A DNA stretch of 51,718 nt from CAYWFU01 sp964457585 (GTDB taxonomy: Bacteria; JACRDZ01). The notes below the pieces were generated by a model, which saw only the letters and a program-made list of their open reading frames with translations, did no database searches and was not told the origin of the DNA. The translations under genes and the position numbers were made by a program. Below are positions 7,631-16,953 of the stretch, in pieces. Every line of letters begins with the position of its first letter. Position 1 is the stretch's first letter. The stretch covers positions 1-51,718 of the forward strand of contig CAYWFU010000014.1 of NCBI GenBank assembly GCA_964457585.1, written 5' to 3'.

Positions 7631-8236
7631 ATGAAAAATAGACTTCTGATTATAGTAGATATGCTAAATGGATTTTGTAAAAAAGGGGCATTGGCAAGTC
7701 CGCAATTCATGAGTACTATTGTTCCTAATTTAAGAATTTTAATTAAAAATGAATTAAATAGTAAAACCAGAATCATTTATTTAGCTGATTCTCACGAGAA
7801 AGATGATGAAGAATTTAAGATATTTCCTCCTCATTGTATTAAAGGATCAGAAGAAAGCGAAATAATTGATGAATTAAAGATTGATAAAATGGAAATTATT
7901 TATAAAAATAGATATTCCGGTTTTTTTAATACTAAATTAGATAAAATAATAGAGGGCTATTCACCTTTAGAAACAGAAGTAATTATTGCTGGGAATTGTA
8001 CAGATATCTGTATTCATTACACTGCTGAAGAATTCAGAAATCGCAATTATACCGTGATTATTCCTGCGGATTGTGTTGATACTTTTAATTTACCTGAAAG
8101 TAAATGCATTGAACTGGGTATGCCTTTATCATTAGTTCATTTATCTGATGAAATAAATGATTTTTTTTTAAATCATCATTTTCCTAATATTCTTGGTATT
8201 AAAATTAAAAAAAGAGGAGAATCAATATGGATATAA
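7631..8236 (+). CDS. pncA: Nicotinamidase-like isochorismatase-family hydrolase
   Basis: A 201-residue cysteine hydrolase. Asp10 in LLIIVDMLNGF and the Cys of AGNCTDICIHYTAEEFRNR match the catalytic Asp and nucleophile of the family, and ADSHEKDDEEFKIFPPHC corresponds to the metal-site and lid region of nicotinamidases. Placement 11 bp after pncB makes nicotinamide deamidation the likely reaction. Its end overlaps the next gene by 10 bp. The symbol rests on context; other isochorismatase-like amidases cannot be excluded. Confidence 0.8.
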   Translation: MKNRLLIIVDMLNGFCKKGALASPQFMSTIVPNLRILIKNELNSKTRIIYLADSHEKDDEEFKIFPPHCIKGSEESEIIDELKIDKMEIIYKNRYSGFFNTKLDKIIEGYSPLETEVIIAGNCTDICIHYTAEEFRNRNYTVIIPADCVDTFNLPESKCIELGMPLSLVHLSDEINDFFLNHHFPNILGIKIKKRGESIWI

Positions 8237-9255
8237 AAGAAATTTTAGAACAAACACACCAATTTTTCTCTAAAATTCTTTATTATCAGGTTAACGCAGT
8301 AATATTAAAAACGGATCATTCAAGATACAGATTTATGCTTTTTTCTTCTTGTGATTTACCTCAAAATTTAATGGAGGAAATTGTTAACGCAATAAAAAAA
8401 CGACAGGAAGATTTCAGACAGAGCATAACATTGGATATAGATGAACTTACACCAGAGAGTTTTATTAATCCGCAGGGGAAAAATATTCCTGTTCCTTCTC
8501 ATTTACTTTATTATATGATAGCTCCGTTTCCTATGATGGATTCAAAACAAGGATTCATAGCTCTTTTTCGTTCAGAAGTTGATTTTACAGATAAAGACAA
8601 AGATATATTTAATAATTTTATTAATTTTTTAGGTAAATATTTAGAAGCAGAATATATAAAAGAATATTATTATACAAATTTTTTTAATGTTGTTAAAGCT
8701 ATGTCTAATGCTATCGAAGCATTGGACCCTTTCTTTCATGGACATGCATTAAGAGTTGAAGAATATGCTTTGAAAATTGCGAAAAAAATGAATTTTACAG
8801 AAGAAATGCAGCACGATTTATTATATTTATGTATGGTGCATGATATTGGAAAAGTGGGATTACCTGTATTTATACTTGGGAAAACAGGAAGGCTTGATAA
8901 AGAAGAATTTGAAATAGTTAAAGAACATACAGTTATTGGCGAACAAATATTTGAAACTGTAGAAATGCTTAAAAGAATTAAACCTCTTATTCGTTTTCAT
9001 CATGAACGATTTGATGGAAAAGGTTATCCTGATGGTATCAGCGGAGAGAATATACCTCTTTGTTCAAGAATTTTATCAATAGTAGATTCATATGATGCTA
9101 TGATAACTAACAGACCATATAGATTAGCTTTTACCAAAGAGGAAGCTGTCGCTGAAGTTGAAAAAAATAGCGGAACACAATTTGACCCTCAAATTACTAA
9201 GATATTTGTGGAAATTTTAAGAGAAGAAGAAAAGAAACATAGGATGATTAAATAA
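8227..9255 (+). CDS. HD-GYP domain protein, probable cyclic-di-GMP phosphodiesterase
   Basis: A 342-residue protein. The C-terminal half (about 145-335) is an HD-GYP domain: HALRVEEYALKIA, the HD pair in CMVHDIGKVGLP, EHTVIGEQIF, RFHHERFDGKGYPDGISGENIP and RILSIVDSYDAMITNRPYR. All metal ligands and the GYP loop are visible. The N-terminal 140 residues look like a GAF-like sensor and have no membrane segment. A strong GAGGAGA ribosome-binding site lies inside the end of pncA, so translation is coupled. The link to NAD salvage is unexplained. A GGDEF protein is encoded at 21058. Confidence 0.85.
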   Translation: MDIKEILEQTHQFFSKILYYQVNAVILKTDHSRYRFMLFSSCDLPQNLMEEIVNAIKKRQEDFRQSITLDIDELTPESFINPQGKNIPVPSHLLYYMIAPFPMMDSKQGFIALFRSEVDFTDKDKDIFNNFINFLGKYLEAEYIKEYYYTNFFNVVKAMSNAIEALDPFFHGHALRVEEYALKIAKKMNFTEEMQHDLLYLCMVHDIGKVGLPVFILGKTGRLDKEEFEIVKEHTVIGEQIFETVEMLKRIKPLIRFHHERFDGKGYPDGISGENIPLCSRILSIVDSYDAMITNRPYRLAFTKEEAVAEVEKNSGTQFDPQITKIFVEILREEEKKHRMIK

Positions 9256-9257
9256 AA

Positions 9258-9950
9258 TTAATGATACAAACTTGATTGTTCCTTAGGAATAATTTTTCCA
9301 TCCTGTAAATGAATTATTCTATGAGTTAAATTCGCTAATTCTAAATCATGAGTAGCAATAAAAATAGCAATCCCTTTCTTAGCTAAATCATTGAACAATT
9401 CTAATAATTGATCTCTTACTTTTATTTCTAATTTACCTGTTGGTTCATCAGCTATTAAAAGTTTTGGTTCATTAATCAGAGAGCGCGCAATTGCAATACG
9501 TTGTTTATCTCCGCCAGATAGCATATAAGCAGGGATTTGTTCTTTTCCTTTCAAGCCAACAGTTTCAATCATTTTATATAATTTTTCTTTATCAATTGGT
9601 TTTCTGGCAAAGATTAGAGGAAGTTCAACATTTTCAATTGCCTGTAAATTAGGGATAAGATAAAATTGCTGAAAAATGAATCCAATATATTGACGGCGAA
9701 TTTTGATAAGCTGCGATTCACTATAATGTGTTACGTCATTACCCCCAATATTTAATGCACCTGATGTAGGCGTATCCAGACAGCTTATCATGTTCATCAA
9801 TGTTGTTTTCCCTGATCCTGATGGCCCTACAATTGATACTATTTCACCTTTCAGTATGCTAAAATCCACACTATCTAATGCTTTTACTGTTTCTGAACCG
9901 CGTGTATAATATTTTTTAAGTTCTTTTGCTTCGAGTACTATTTCGTTCAT
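9258..9950 (-). CDS. ABC transporter ATPase (MacB/LolD type), second copy
   Basis: A 230-residue ATPase. Walker A GPSGSGKTT, signature MLSGGDKQR, Walker B LLIADEP and the switch His in IATHDLE are present. The D-loop is odd: it reads TGKLEIK where TGNLD is usual, so the conserved Asp is Glu. It pairs with the ATPase encoded just upstream, and both serve the FtsX-type permease at 10677. A strong AAGGAGG site supports the start. The convergent HD-GYP gene ends 2 bp away. Confidence 0.9.
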   Translation of the reverse strand: MNEIVLEAKELKKYYTRGSETVKALDSVDFSILKGEIVSIVGPSGSGKTTLMNMISCLDTPTSGALNIGGNDVTHYSESQLIKIRRQYIGFIFQQFYLIPNLQAIENVELPLIFARKPIDKEKLYKMIETVGLKGKEQIPAYMLSGGDKQRIAIARSLINEPKLLIADEPTGKLEIKVRDQLLELFNDLAKKGIAIFIATHDLELANLTHRIIHLQDGKIIPKEQSSLYH

Positions 9951-9961
9951 GTAAAACCTCC

Positions 9962-10654
9962 TTAATTCACTTTTTCATCCTTTTCAATATTTCCTTCTCG
10001 CAGATGTATTACCCTGTCTGCTTGATAAGCTAATTTAACATTGTGAGTTGCCACAATTAATGTGATATTTTCTTCTTTACCTATTTCCCGGAATAAATCA
10101 TAAATGCTTTGAGCATTTTTTGTATCGAGATTTCCTGTTGGTTCATCAGCTAATAAAATATCCGGTTTATTTGCCAATGCGCGTGCAATTGCTACACGCT
10201 GCATTTCTCCACCTGATAACTCTTTTGGAAGATGATTCATCCTTTTTCCTAGCCCAACTCGCTCAAGTAAATGTTTTGCCCAATCAAGATTTTTAAAATC
10301 ATCTGCAAAAATTATTGGCAGCTGCACATTTTCCAGAGAAGTTAGTTCTTTAATTAAAAAGAATTCCTGGAATACGAATCCTAAATGGTGCAATCTCATA
10401 TTGCGCTGTTTAGCTTCATCCATACTTTCTATATTTTCATTCAGCACCTGAAGATTGCCGCTGGTTATATTATCCAGACATCCAGCAAGATTCAGAAATG
10501 TAGTTTTTCCTGCACCTGATGGGCCCATTATTGAAACAAACTCACCTTTTTTTATTGAAACACTTATACCTTTTAACGCAACTATTTCTTCTGCAAAAAG
10601 ATGATATACTTTTTTTAAACCATGTGCGTTTAATATATATTCATTGTTTTCCAT
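9962..10654 (-). CDS. ABC transporter ATPase (MacB/LolD type), first copy
   Basis: A 230-residue ATPase with Walker A GPSGAGKTT, signature LSGGEMQR, Walker B ILLADEPTGNLD and switch IVATHNVK, all canonical. AAGGAG precedes the start. It is separated by 11 bp from the second ATPase and by 22 bp from the permease, so the three form one export or mechanotransmission complex. Two different ATPases for one permease suggests a heterodimeric ATPase pair. Confidence 0.9.
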   Translation of the reverse strand: MENNEYILNAHGLKKVYHLFAEEIVALKGISVSIKKGEFVSIMGPSGAGKTTFLNLAGCLDNITSGNLQVLNENIESMDEAKQRNMRLHHLGFVFQEFFLIKELTSLENVQLPIIFADDFKNLDWAKHLLERVGLGKRMNHLPKELSGGEMQRVAIARALANKPDILLADEPTGNLDTKNAQSIYDLFREIGKEENITLIVATHNVKLAYQADRVIHLREGNIEKDEKVN

Positions 10655-10676
10655 GTTTTAACTCCTTGCTATAGTT

Positions 10677-12455
10677 TTATTCCCCACTTCTAATCGCTTC
10701 AATCGGACGCATTTTTCCCGCTCTATAAGCAGGCCAGATACCTGATATTATACCAAGTACAATTGCGCCTAAAAAACATCCTATAATTATTTCAGGTGTA
10801 AAATGTATAATTTCACCTGCTGGAACATATCCTGCTTTAGACATTACTGCCCGGATAAGTTTTTCTATAAACCTGCCGCCAAATACGGCAAGAGCCGTAC
10901 CAACAACACCGCCAAAAGCGCAAATGATAATTGTCTCAATCCAGATAAGTTTAAATATATCCATTTTTGATGCGCCAATTGCTTTCATGATTCCTATTTC
11001 CTGAGTGCGTTCAAATACTGACATAAGAATAGTATTTATAACTCCAATTAAAGCAACGATAATAGCAATAAAAGCAACTGACATGACTAAAATTTTTGCA
11101 GTCTGAACAAGGTTTAGAATTGTTCCTTTTACTTCAGCAAGACTTACAACTTGAGTTTCTCCAAGCTCTTTGCGATTGTAAATTCTATCTGTAAAAAGCG
11201 GTAATTTTGCAAGATCATGTAATCGGATACCAATTCCAGTTAACATTTTATATTTGCGAAAAATTCTTTGTGCTTCTTCAATCTGGATAAAATAAGCACC
11301 ATCATCTTTAGATCCGCCGCGCTCTAAAATTCCAACAACTTTAAATACATATGTAGTAAATATAGGTTTTTCAACCTCCCTTTCCACTTCTTTTGATTTA
11401 CCAGAGGCAGGATCAGTAATTTTTTCCATAACTTTCTCTTTTGCCATTTCTTTAACTTTTATATTTATTTTCTGCCCAACCTGTATAAAACCTGTTTGAG
11501 CTGCTTCCCATCCTAGAACCACCTCAATATCAGTCTCACCCGGTTTATCATTGTCAATAATTTTCGGTTTACCCTCTGAGTCCGTTTCTATTGTATCCAG
11601 ATTTATTTCTTCAGTATTTGGATAAGCTAAATCGATGTCTCCGACATTATATTGTTCCTTTGTTTCTCCTATAATAATGCCTTTTACTTTTGACCCGTCT
11701 TTCAAAGTTAACTCATCTTTGGTTTCTGTCCCATCCTTTATAATTTGCATACCTGTAACTTCCGATTTATTATATAGACGTGAAGGGAGCATAATTTTGA
11801 AGTATTTAACTTTCTTTTTTGTTTCTATCAAATCACCGCTTACAGGATCAAGTTCCTGTCCGCTGGATTTTTCATATTCACCTTCACCGACAATAAGCCC
11901 TCTGACTATTTTCCCATTTTTTAAATAAATTTCATCAGATTTAACATTACGAGTATTGAACCATCTTCCCATCTGCCCATCAACTTCTTTTTCTGTTTCC
12001 TGTCCAGTTTTAGGATCAACCACTTTTTCTTTATGCACGCCGCTTGCAATCTTCATCATAGGACGCAATTTCATGTAAGTATCAAGATCAATACCCCAAA
12101 AAGTATAGAAACCATTTCCATCTTCTTTAACCAGAGGGTTCATCAGCATAGGTGTTAAATCAGCAACTTCCTTATCCTCTTTAATCTTTTCAACAGTATC
12201 ATCTGTTAAATAACGCAGTGCCCCAGTTCCTGCGAGAGCTACTGTAGCAAGTTCGTATGGACAGCCCTTAGCAGTAACCAACACCTGATATCCCATACCG
12301 GTTACATCTTTTTCAAGAGCAATTCGATATCCGGTATTAAACCCTAGCAAACTTACCAAAACTGCAACTGCAACACCAACACCGCCAATAGTTAAAAATG
12401 TGCGTATTTTTCGGCGGTATAAATTTTTATATGCAAGATTTAAAAATTTTGTCAT
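10677..12455 (-). CDS. MacB/FtsX-type ABC permease with large periplasmic domain
   Basis: A 592-residue membrane protein with one N-terminal TM (TFLTIGGVGVAVAVLVSLLGF), a large extracytoplasmic domain (about 45-440) and three C-terminal TMs (VMSVAFIAIIVALIGVI, IIICAFGGVVGTALAVF, IIIGCFLGAIVLGIISGI), the FtsX/MacB plan. The conserved motif ERTQEIGIMKAIGAS is present. The periplasmic domain has inserted charged repeats (LKNGKIVRGLIVGEGE and LKDGSKVKGIIIGETK), resembling two small beta modules. The AAGGAG ribosome-binding site is contributed by the end of the palindromic repeat element upstream. Type VII exporters of this kind move lipoproteins, peptides or metals-related cargo; substrate unknown. 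Confidence 0.9.
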   Translation of the reverse strand: MTKFLNLAYKNLYRRKIRTFLTIGGVGVAVAVLVSLLGFNTGYRIALEKDVTGMGYQVLVTAKGCPYELATVALAGTGALRYLTDDTVEKIKEDKEVADLTPMLMNPLVKEDGNGFYTFWGIDLDTYMKLRPMMKIASGVHKEKVVDPKTGQETEKEVDGQMGRWFNTRNVKSDEIYLKNGKIVRGLIVGEGEYEKSSGQELDPVSGDLIETKKKVKYFKIMLPSRLYNKSEVTGMQIIKDGTETKDELTLKDGSKVKGIIIGETKEQYNVGDIDLAYPNTEEINLDTIETDSEGKPKIIDNDKPGETDIEVVLGWEAAQTGFIQVGQKINIKVKEMAKEKVMEKITDPASGKSKEVEREVEKPIFTTYVFKVVGILERGGSKDDGAYFIQIEEAQRIFRKYKMLTGIGIRLHDLAKLPLFTDRIYNRKELGETQVVSLAEVKGTILNLVQTAKILVMSVAFIAIIVALIGVINTILMSVFERTQEIGIMKAIGASKMDIFKLIWIETIIICAFGGVVGTALAVFGGRFIEKLIRAVMSKAGYVPAGEIIHFTPEIIIGCFLGAIVLGIISGIWPAYRAGKMRPIEAIRSGE

Positions 12456-12464
12456 TTTATTACT

Positions 12465-12583
12465 CCTTAGGTATAAGTGTCAGAGAGTCAAAGTGTCAAA
12501 GAGTCAGAGCAAAGGAATTTTGAGATTTTATTCTGATACTTTGACACTTTGACTCTCTGACACCAGCATACCATCTCCTTATT
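12465..12583. repeat. Palindromic word-repeat element, copy 1 (GTGTCAAAG type)
   Basis: A hairpin whose arms are tandem variants of a TCAAAGTG/TCAGAGAG word (arms about 12477-12510 and 12532-12563). On the minus strand it begins with AGGAGATGGTATG and ends with ACTTATACCTAAGGAG. A second copy lies at 43048-43178 with the same ends and the same loop text AAATCTCAAAATTC. It fills the space between the tlpA-like stop and the permease start exactly, and its end provides the permease ribosome-binding site. Confidence 0.85.
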
Positions 12584-12584
12584 A

Positions 12585-13085
12585 TTATTTTTTTAAATAA
12601 CTTTCCATTTCTCTTATATCAAGATTGAGATTTTTTATTAATCCTTCTTTATTAATTAGAACATTTGTAGGGATGCCAAAAACCCCATAAAGTCGCGCTA
12701 CGTCACCATTTGTATCCAATAATATCCTGTATTCTATTTTCCCTTTACTAAAAGAAGCAACTAAGTCTTGAGATTCTTTTAAGTTGATACCAACAATCTC
12801 AGCTTTATTGTTGAATTTTTTAGAAAATTCATTTAAAAGTGGTATTTCTTTACGGCATTCAGGACACCATGTTGCCCAAAAATTCAGAATAACTTCTTTA
12901 CCTTTTAAAATATCATTCAAAGGAATTTTTTCTCCGCTTAAATTTGTAAGCGTAAAATTTGGCGCTTTATCACCAATATTCAAAGGTTCCACTTCATTAC
13001 CGCACCCATATAAAAATATCAAAAGCAAAATTAATATATTCTCTTTTATTCTAACTTTTGTTTTCTGTATTCTAACTTCTGTCAT
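12585..13085 (-). CDS. TlpA-like thioredoxin-fold lipoprotein
   Basis: A 166-residue protein. The N-terminal hydrophobic stretch ends in a lipobox (LLLIFLYGC). The mature part is a redoxin domain: GDKAPNFTLTNLSGEKIPLNDILKGKEVILNFWATWCPECRKEIP, with the CPEC active site, and the cis-Pro region FGIPTNVLI. It probably reduces disulfides in periplasmic partners or cofactors. Its start overlaps the stop of the OB-fold lipoprotein (ATGA). In this cluster, with a metal-binding protein and a Cys-rich small protein, a role in metal or haem handling is an inference. Confidence 0.9.
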   Translation of the reverse strand: MTEVRIQKTKVRIKENILILLLIFLYGCGNEVEPLNIGDKAPNFTLTNLSGEKIPLNDILKGKEVILNFWATWCPECRKEIPLLNEFSKKFNNKAEIVGINLKESQDLVASFSKGKIEYRILLDTNGDVARLYGVFGIPTNVLINKEGLIKNLNLDIREMESYLKK

Positions 13086-13489
13086 TTTATTACCAGCCCT
13101 TTACCTAACAATTTTGTCTCCTTATTTTCTCCGCCAGTCTGATAAACCACACCTTTAACAATAACATTTTTTCCAACTCTCTGTGGAATTGGAGCAAAAG
13201 ATGCGCCATGCATTTCAACATAAATAGTTGCGCCTGAAGTATCTTTTACATTTATCCAACCGCCGGATGGGCATTCACTTGCGATTACCCCTTCAACTAC
13301 AACATCCTTATCAATAAAATCCTTAGTATTAAGCAAAATTGTACCAACCGCAGTTTTAGGTGCTTTTTCATCTAGGACCTCACCAAATTTTTCTTCCCCG
13401 CTAGAACCACTGCATCCCCAAAAATATAAAGTAAATAAGCTTATTATGAACAATCCAATTATTCTTGATACATTTTTATTTCTATACAT
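13082..13489 (-). CDS. OB-fold lipoprotein (DUF4920-like)
   Basis: A 135-residue protein with a signal peptide and lipobox (LFTLYFWGCSG). The mature domain (VGTILLNTKDFIDKDVVVEGVIASECPSGGWINVKDTSGATIYVEM...GKNVIVKGVVYQ) has the five-strand pattern of OB-fold proteins, including a Cys in ECPSGGW that is typical of small DUF4920-type proteins often beside redoxins. Function in the family is unknown. It is co-transcribed with the TlpA-like gene. Confidence 0.7.
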   Translation of the reverse strand: MYRNKNVSRIIGLFIISLFTLYFWGCSGSSGEEKFGEVLDEKAPKTAVGTILLNTKDFIDKDVVVEGVIASECPSGGWINVKDTSGATIYVEMHGASFAPIPQRVGKNVIVKGVVYQTGGENKETKLLGKGLVIK

Positions 13490-13509
13490 CTTTTATTGCC
13501 TCCATTTGT

Positions 13510-14808
13510 TTATTTCTTTTTCAAATATTCTTCCATTTTTTTCATTATTTCATCTTTTTTGAAATAATTGTTTAAATATAATTCATCTATAGCAATTAAT
13601 ACTTTTTTTGCTAATCTGCGCGTATCATTGGATATATCTTTTCCTTCAATAATAATGTTTTTTAAAGGTTCAATTTTATCAATTTTTTCATCTTTTTTAT
13701 TCAGTCTGGTTAAAAGGTCTTTTGTGTAAAAATGTACAGGTGACAAGCCTTTGAATTGTGTTAATTCTGTTTTATTAACATTGAATGATAAAATTTTACC
13801 TTTTTCCTTATCCTGAACCCCAATAGCTAAAACACCGGTAAAATTGTTTAAGTTTATAGACAAAACATAACCTAATATAATTCCTTTAACAAAGGGTGCT
13901 TTATAAACATCATCTTTGTAAACAACATATACAGGATAAATAATATCTGGATTATCAATGCTTTCGCCAAGACGTTCTTCAATAATAGCTCGATTGTTTT
14001 TTAAAGAAACCAAATCTATAATAAATCTCGAAGCCATAGGGAAAATTTTTTTTATCTGAGCAAGCGCATCTTCTCCTAAAATCGGAGTTTTATTTTCCAC
14101 AAAATATTTAACCTTTGCAGAAATTTCATTTTTTTTAATTCTATTCTCAAATTTAAAATCATCAACATAAACGAGTACTTTTCTCATCCCTCGCAATGTT
14201 TTTTTGAATCCTTCATTTTCTTTTTGTGTCGGGTCATTGATGCGGTTAATCATATCTAGAGAAAGAATATTTTTATCATTTATTTTCAAATTTTTCAGCT
14301 CATCATGTACATAAAACTGTTCCAGTGTAAGCCCTATAAATTGAGAATAAAATTTTTCTGTTTGCAGCAGATTTTTTTCAAAAGAAGGCAATTTTTGATA
14401 ATAAAATTCCTGCACTCTTCCATTTAAATCAAATGCAAACATAAGCTGTGAATTATCTGCTCCGGGCCAGCCCTGATTTGCGCCAAATACCCAGCCGATT
14501 CTTTCCTGTCCTTTTAAAATTTCATAAAATACATAGGGAATATCTTTCGTTTCCCAGATAGGGTCCCATTTATCATTCATGCGTTTTTCAAGTTCCCGAT
14601 ACAGAGCTTCTCCGCCAACACCGCGTTTATCGCCTGCTTCATCCGTCCGAATAAATTCAGTACGATAATTTGTACGCTCTGGAAAAAGCCGTATTGTATC
14701 CTGATCAGCATTGGTTAACTGACATGGCACAACCTGAGCCTGAGAAAATAAATTCGTTGTTTTAAAAAAAGTTACTAATATTATTAAAATACCTAAATAT
14801 TTATTCAT
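13510..14808 (-). CDS. Secreted protein, possibly FMN-binding-like, function unknown
   Basis: Start chosen at 14808 because GGAGG lies 6 bases before it and it opens a signal peptide (YLGILIILVTFFKTTNLFSQA); longer frames run into the upstream gene. The product is 432 residues. It has two similar blocks: YVFYEILKGQERIGWVFGANQGWPG with LEQFYVHDELK, and YPVYVVYKDDVYKAPFVKGIILGYV with LTRL. These resemble redox-associated FMN-binding domain layouts, but no covalent-flavin Thr motif is clear. The name is tentative. It sits between the outer-membrane protein and the OB-fold lipoprotein, so periplasmic action is likely. Confidence 0.6.
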   Translation of the reverse strand: MNKYLGILIILVTFFKTTNLFSQAQVVPCQLTNADQDTIRLFPERTNYRTEFIRTDEAGDKRGVGGEALYRELEKRMNDKWDPIWETKDIPYVFYEILKGQERIGWVFGANQGWPGADNSQLMFAFDLNGRVQEFYYQKLPSFEKNLLQTEKFYSQFIGLTLEQFYVHDELKNLKINDKNILSLDMINRINDPTQKENEGFKKTLRGMRKVLVYVDDFKFENRIKKNEISAKVKYFVENKTPILGEDALAQIKKIFPMASRFIIDLVSLKNNRAIIEERLGESIDNPDIIYPVYVVYKDDVYKAPFVKGIILGYVLSINLNNFTGVLAIGVQDKEKGKILSFNVNKTELTQFKGLSPVHFYTKDLLTRLNKKDEKIDKIEPLKNIIIEGKDISNDTRRLAKKVLIAIDELYLNNYFKKDEIMKKMEEYLKKK

Positions 14809-14848
14809 ATCGCCTCCAAATTTTACTTTCAGCCTTCTACCTTCAGCC

Positions 14849-16048
14849 TTACCATTCCAGCCATCCACCGCCTTTCTGCGCATAGAACATAATTCCAACC
14901 CACGTATCTTTTTTGCCAAAAATAGTATTGAAATCTTTAGAAGTTACAAACTGAATATTATAATTTGCCGAGAAGCTATAACTTAATCCAAATCTTCCAG
15001 TTGTATTTGCATCATCATTAAAAGTATTTAAGTTCTGCGATAAATTTTCATATTGCAAATAAGTTGACCAGTTATTATTTTTTCCTAAAGCATATTTAAT
15101 TTCAGCAAATTCGCCAAGCACATATTCCTTATTAGCGTCCTTCCCGCCAGAAATTTCACCTCTTAAACGAAATGGACCAAATATTTTCTGCGCATCAATA
15201 CCCGTACGCCATCTTGCAAGTATATTATCTTTTAGTGTAGTTTCTTTATAATCCATATCATAACTGCGCAGTTTTTCAACACCCATTGGGTCGAAAATAT
15301 TACCTGATAAAAATGAGAGACCTATCCAATCATTGAGATGTTCTCCGATACGAGGAGTGGAAATTTTACTTGCAAAAACAAAGTTACTATTTTTTTTAAA
15401 ATATTCCATACCTGACCCTCGTGTTAGTCCAATCTGGTATTCCATCTCGTCATTCTGTCCTTCAAAAGCAATGCCCCAATCTCGATCAAGTCCGGTGAAT
15501 TCCATTGTCGGGCTTTGTAGAAAAGACCCATGTGTATCAATCCATGGTTGAATTCCATATGGGATATAAAAATGGCCTATTCTTATTTTAATCATTGGAT
15601 ATAATGTATGAAATCGAATATAAGCATTATGAAATTCAGGCTCAAAATCATTGATATCTTCAGTATATTCTCTTTTCATTTTTTCACCGTAAGCAAATTG
15701 ATTGTTATAATAGGAAGCTCTGAATTGCACATTCATATCACCAATTTGTCCGTTTGGACCGGAAAAAGTGCCGAACAGAATAAATCCAGGAGAATTTCTG
15801 CCTTCCGCAGTTTTTAATTCATCTGAATATCGACTGGAAAAGTAAAGTTCTTTATAAAGAATATAACTTTCCTTTTTTATCATCGCATCATATAAGTTAA
15901 TAAAATAATTTTGCTTTTTTTCTTCTTTAACTGTAGATTTTTCTAATGAGCTATTTATTTCTTCAAAAATATCTTCTTGAGCCATAAGCATTTTATTAGG
16001 AACAAATATTAAAAAAGATATTAGAAGAATCACTATTTTGGAATTCAT
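14849..16048 (-). CDS. Outer-membrane beta-barrel protein (porin-like)
   Basis: A 399-residue protein with a signal peptide (KIVILLISFLIFVPNKMLMA) and an aromatic-rich, alternating-strand body (GDMNVQFRASYYNNQFAYG, PEFHNAYIRFHTLYPMIKIRIGHFYIPYG, RFGLSYSFSANYNIQFVTS) typical of porin or phosphate-selective porin-like barrels. It ends GGGWLEW, with an aromatic terminus. It is probably the outer-membrane component of the ABC/TlpA cluster. Substrate unknown. Confidence 0.75.
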   Translation of the reverse strand: MNSKIVILLISFLIFVPNKMLMAQEDIFEEINSSLEKSTVKEEKKQNYFINLYDAMIKKESYILYKELYFSSRYSDELKTAEGRNSPGFILFGTFSGPNGQIGDMNVQFRASYYNNQFAYGEKMKREYTEDINDFEPEFHNAYIRFHTLYPMIKIRIGHFYIPYGIQPWIDTHGSFLQSPTMEFTGLDRDWGIAFEGQNDEMEYQIGLTRGSGMEYFKKNSNFVFASKISTPRIGEHLNDWIGLSFLSGNIFDPMGVEKLRSYDMDYKETTLKDNILARWRTGIDAQKIFGPFRLRGEISGGKDANKEYVLGEFAEIKYALGKNNNWSTYLQYENLSQNLNTFNDDANTTGRFGLSYSFSANYNIQFVTSKDFNTIFGKKDTWVGIMFYAQKGGGWLEW

Positions 16049-16069
16049 AAATATTCTCCTGCATAATTG

Positions 16070-16429
16070 CTATTTCTGTTCTTTTTTAGTTTTTTCCGGT
16101 AATTTTTTTAATTGTTTTAATTTCATCCCGCATTCCGGACATTTGCCATCTTTTAGATACATTTTATCCTGATGTTCTTCCATTGGGCACACGTATATGG
16201 CTTCAACTTCCTTTTCTATTAAATCCATTTTGCATAAAGGACATTTATTTTCATTAGCATAAGCAATATTTTTATGCTCATCCATTGGACAAACATAAAC
16301 TTTTATTGTACTGGAATTTTTAATGATTTTGTTTTCACAACATGAACTTCCATCTTTACAATATACATTTAAATAAGTTAAAAATCCGATTGATATAAAT
16401 ATTGTTAATAGTATAATTATTTTTTTCAT
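16070..16429 (-). CDS. Secreted protein with two heavy-metal-binding domains
   Basis: Start chosen at 16429, after TTTGGAGATAACA, so the protein begins MKKIIILLTIFISIG and is 119 residues with a signal peptide. Two tandem copies of a small Cys/Met/His motif follow: YVCPMDEHKNIAYANENKCPLCKMDL and YVCPMEEHQDKMYLKDGKCPECGMKL. This YxCPM...CPxCxM motif is the heavy-metal-binding domain found in copper and silver resistance proteins. An extra CC pair lies before the first repeat. It likely binds soft metal ions in the periplasm. Confidence 0.85.
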   Translation of the reverse strand: MKKIIILLTIFISIGFLTYLNVYCKDGSSCCENKIIKNSSTIKVYVCPMDEHKNIAYANENKCPLCKMDLIEKEVEAIYVCPMEEHQDKMYLKDGKCPECGMKLKQLKKLPEKTKKEQK

Positions 16430-16510
16430 TGTTATCTCCAAATTTTTTAAATTTTGATATATAAACATGTATTTGTCAAGTTGTTGGTTATTTCCCCAGA
16501 AATTTCCCAT

Positions 16511-16953
16511 TAAGCATTTTTTGAACTCTTAGTCCACAGTCCATAGTCCATAGACCACAGTAAATAAAGGATTTCTGTAGACTATGGCGACTGTGGACTG
16601 CGGGCTAAATTCCCTTTTTGGGGAATTTCTGTCATTTCCCCCTAAAGTCTGCAGACTCAAGGATACATGCGTATCAGCATATTTGGACACTCACAAAAGC
16701 GATTCTTGTCCTATAATCTGCAGACCGGGGATTTTATCAAAGGTATTAAGCTAAATTAAATCTTGAAACTGCAGCAATATGAGTTATCACATATAAAATA
16801 AAGCAGGTTAAATACAATTGCTGAAAATATGTTTAACTTAATACAATTGAAATCTGAATATACGTTTGCATTGAGCTCTATACTCCGATAATTTGTTCAG
16901 CGGAGTAATAGTTATTAATTAGATTTTTTGATTGGAAATTTTGAGGATAAATA
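16511..16953. repeat. Gene-free region with palindromic word repeats (AGTCCATAG type)
   Basis: A hairpin has arms made of AGTCCATAG/AGTCCACAG words (16531-16560 and 16575-16599). It is bracketed by short copies of a TTTCCCC/GGGGAAATTTC inverted motif at 16489-16509 and about 16612-16645. Further right are a CTGCAGAC pair and a small ACTCCG...CGGAGT hairpin near 16883-16907. No coding frame is convincing. Confidence 0.65.
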
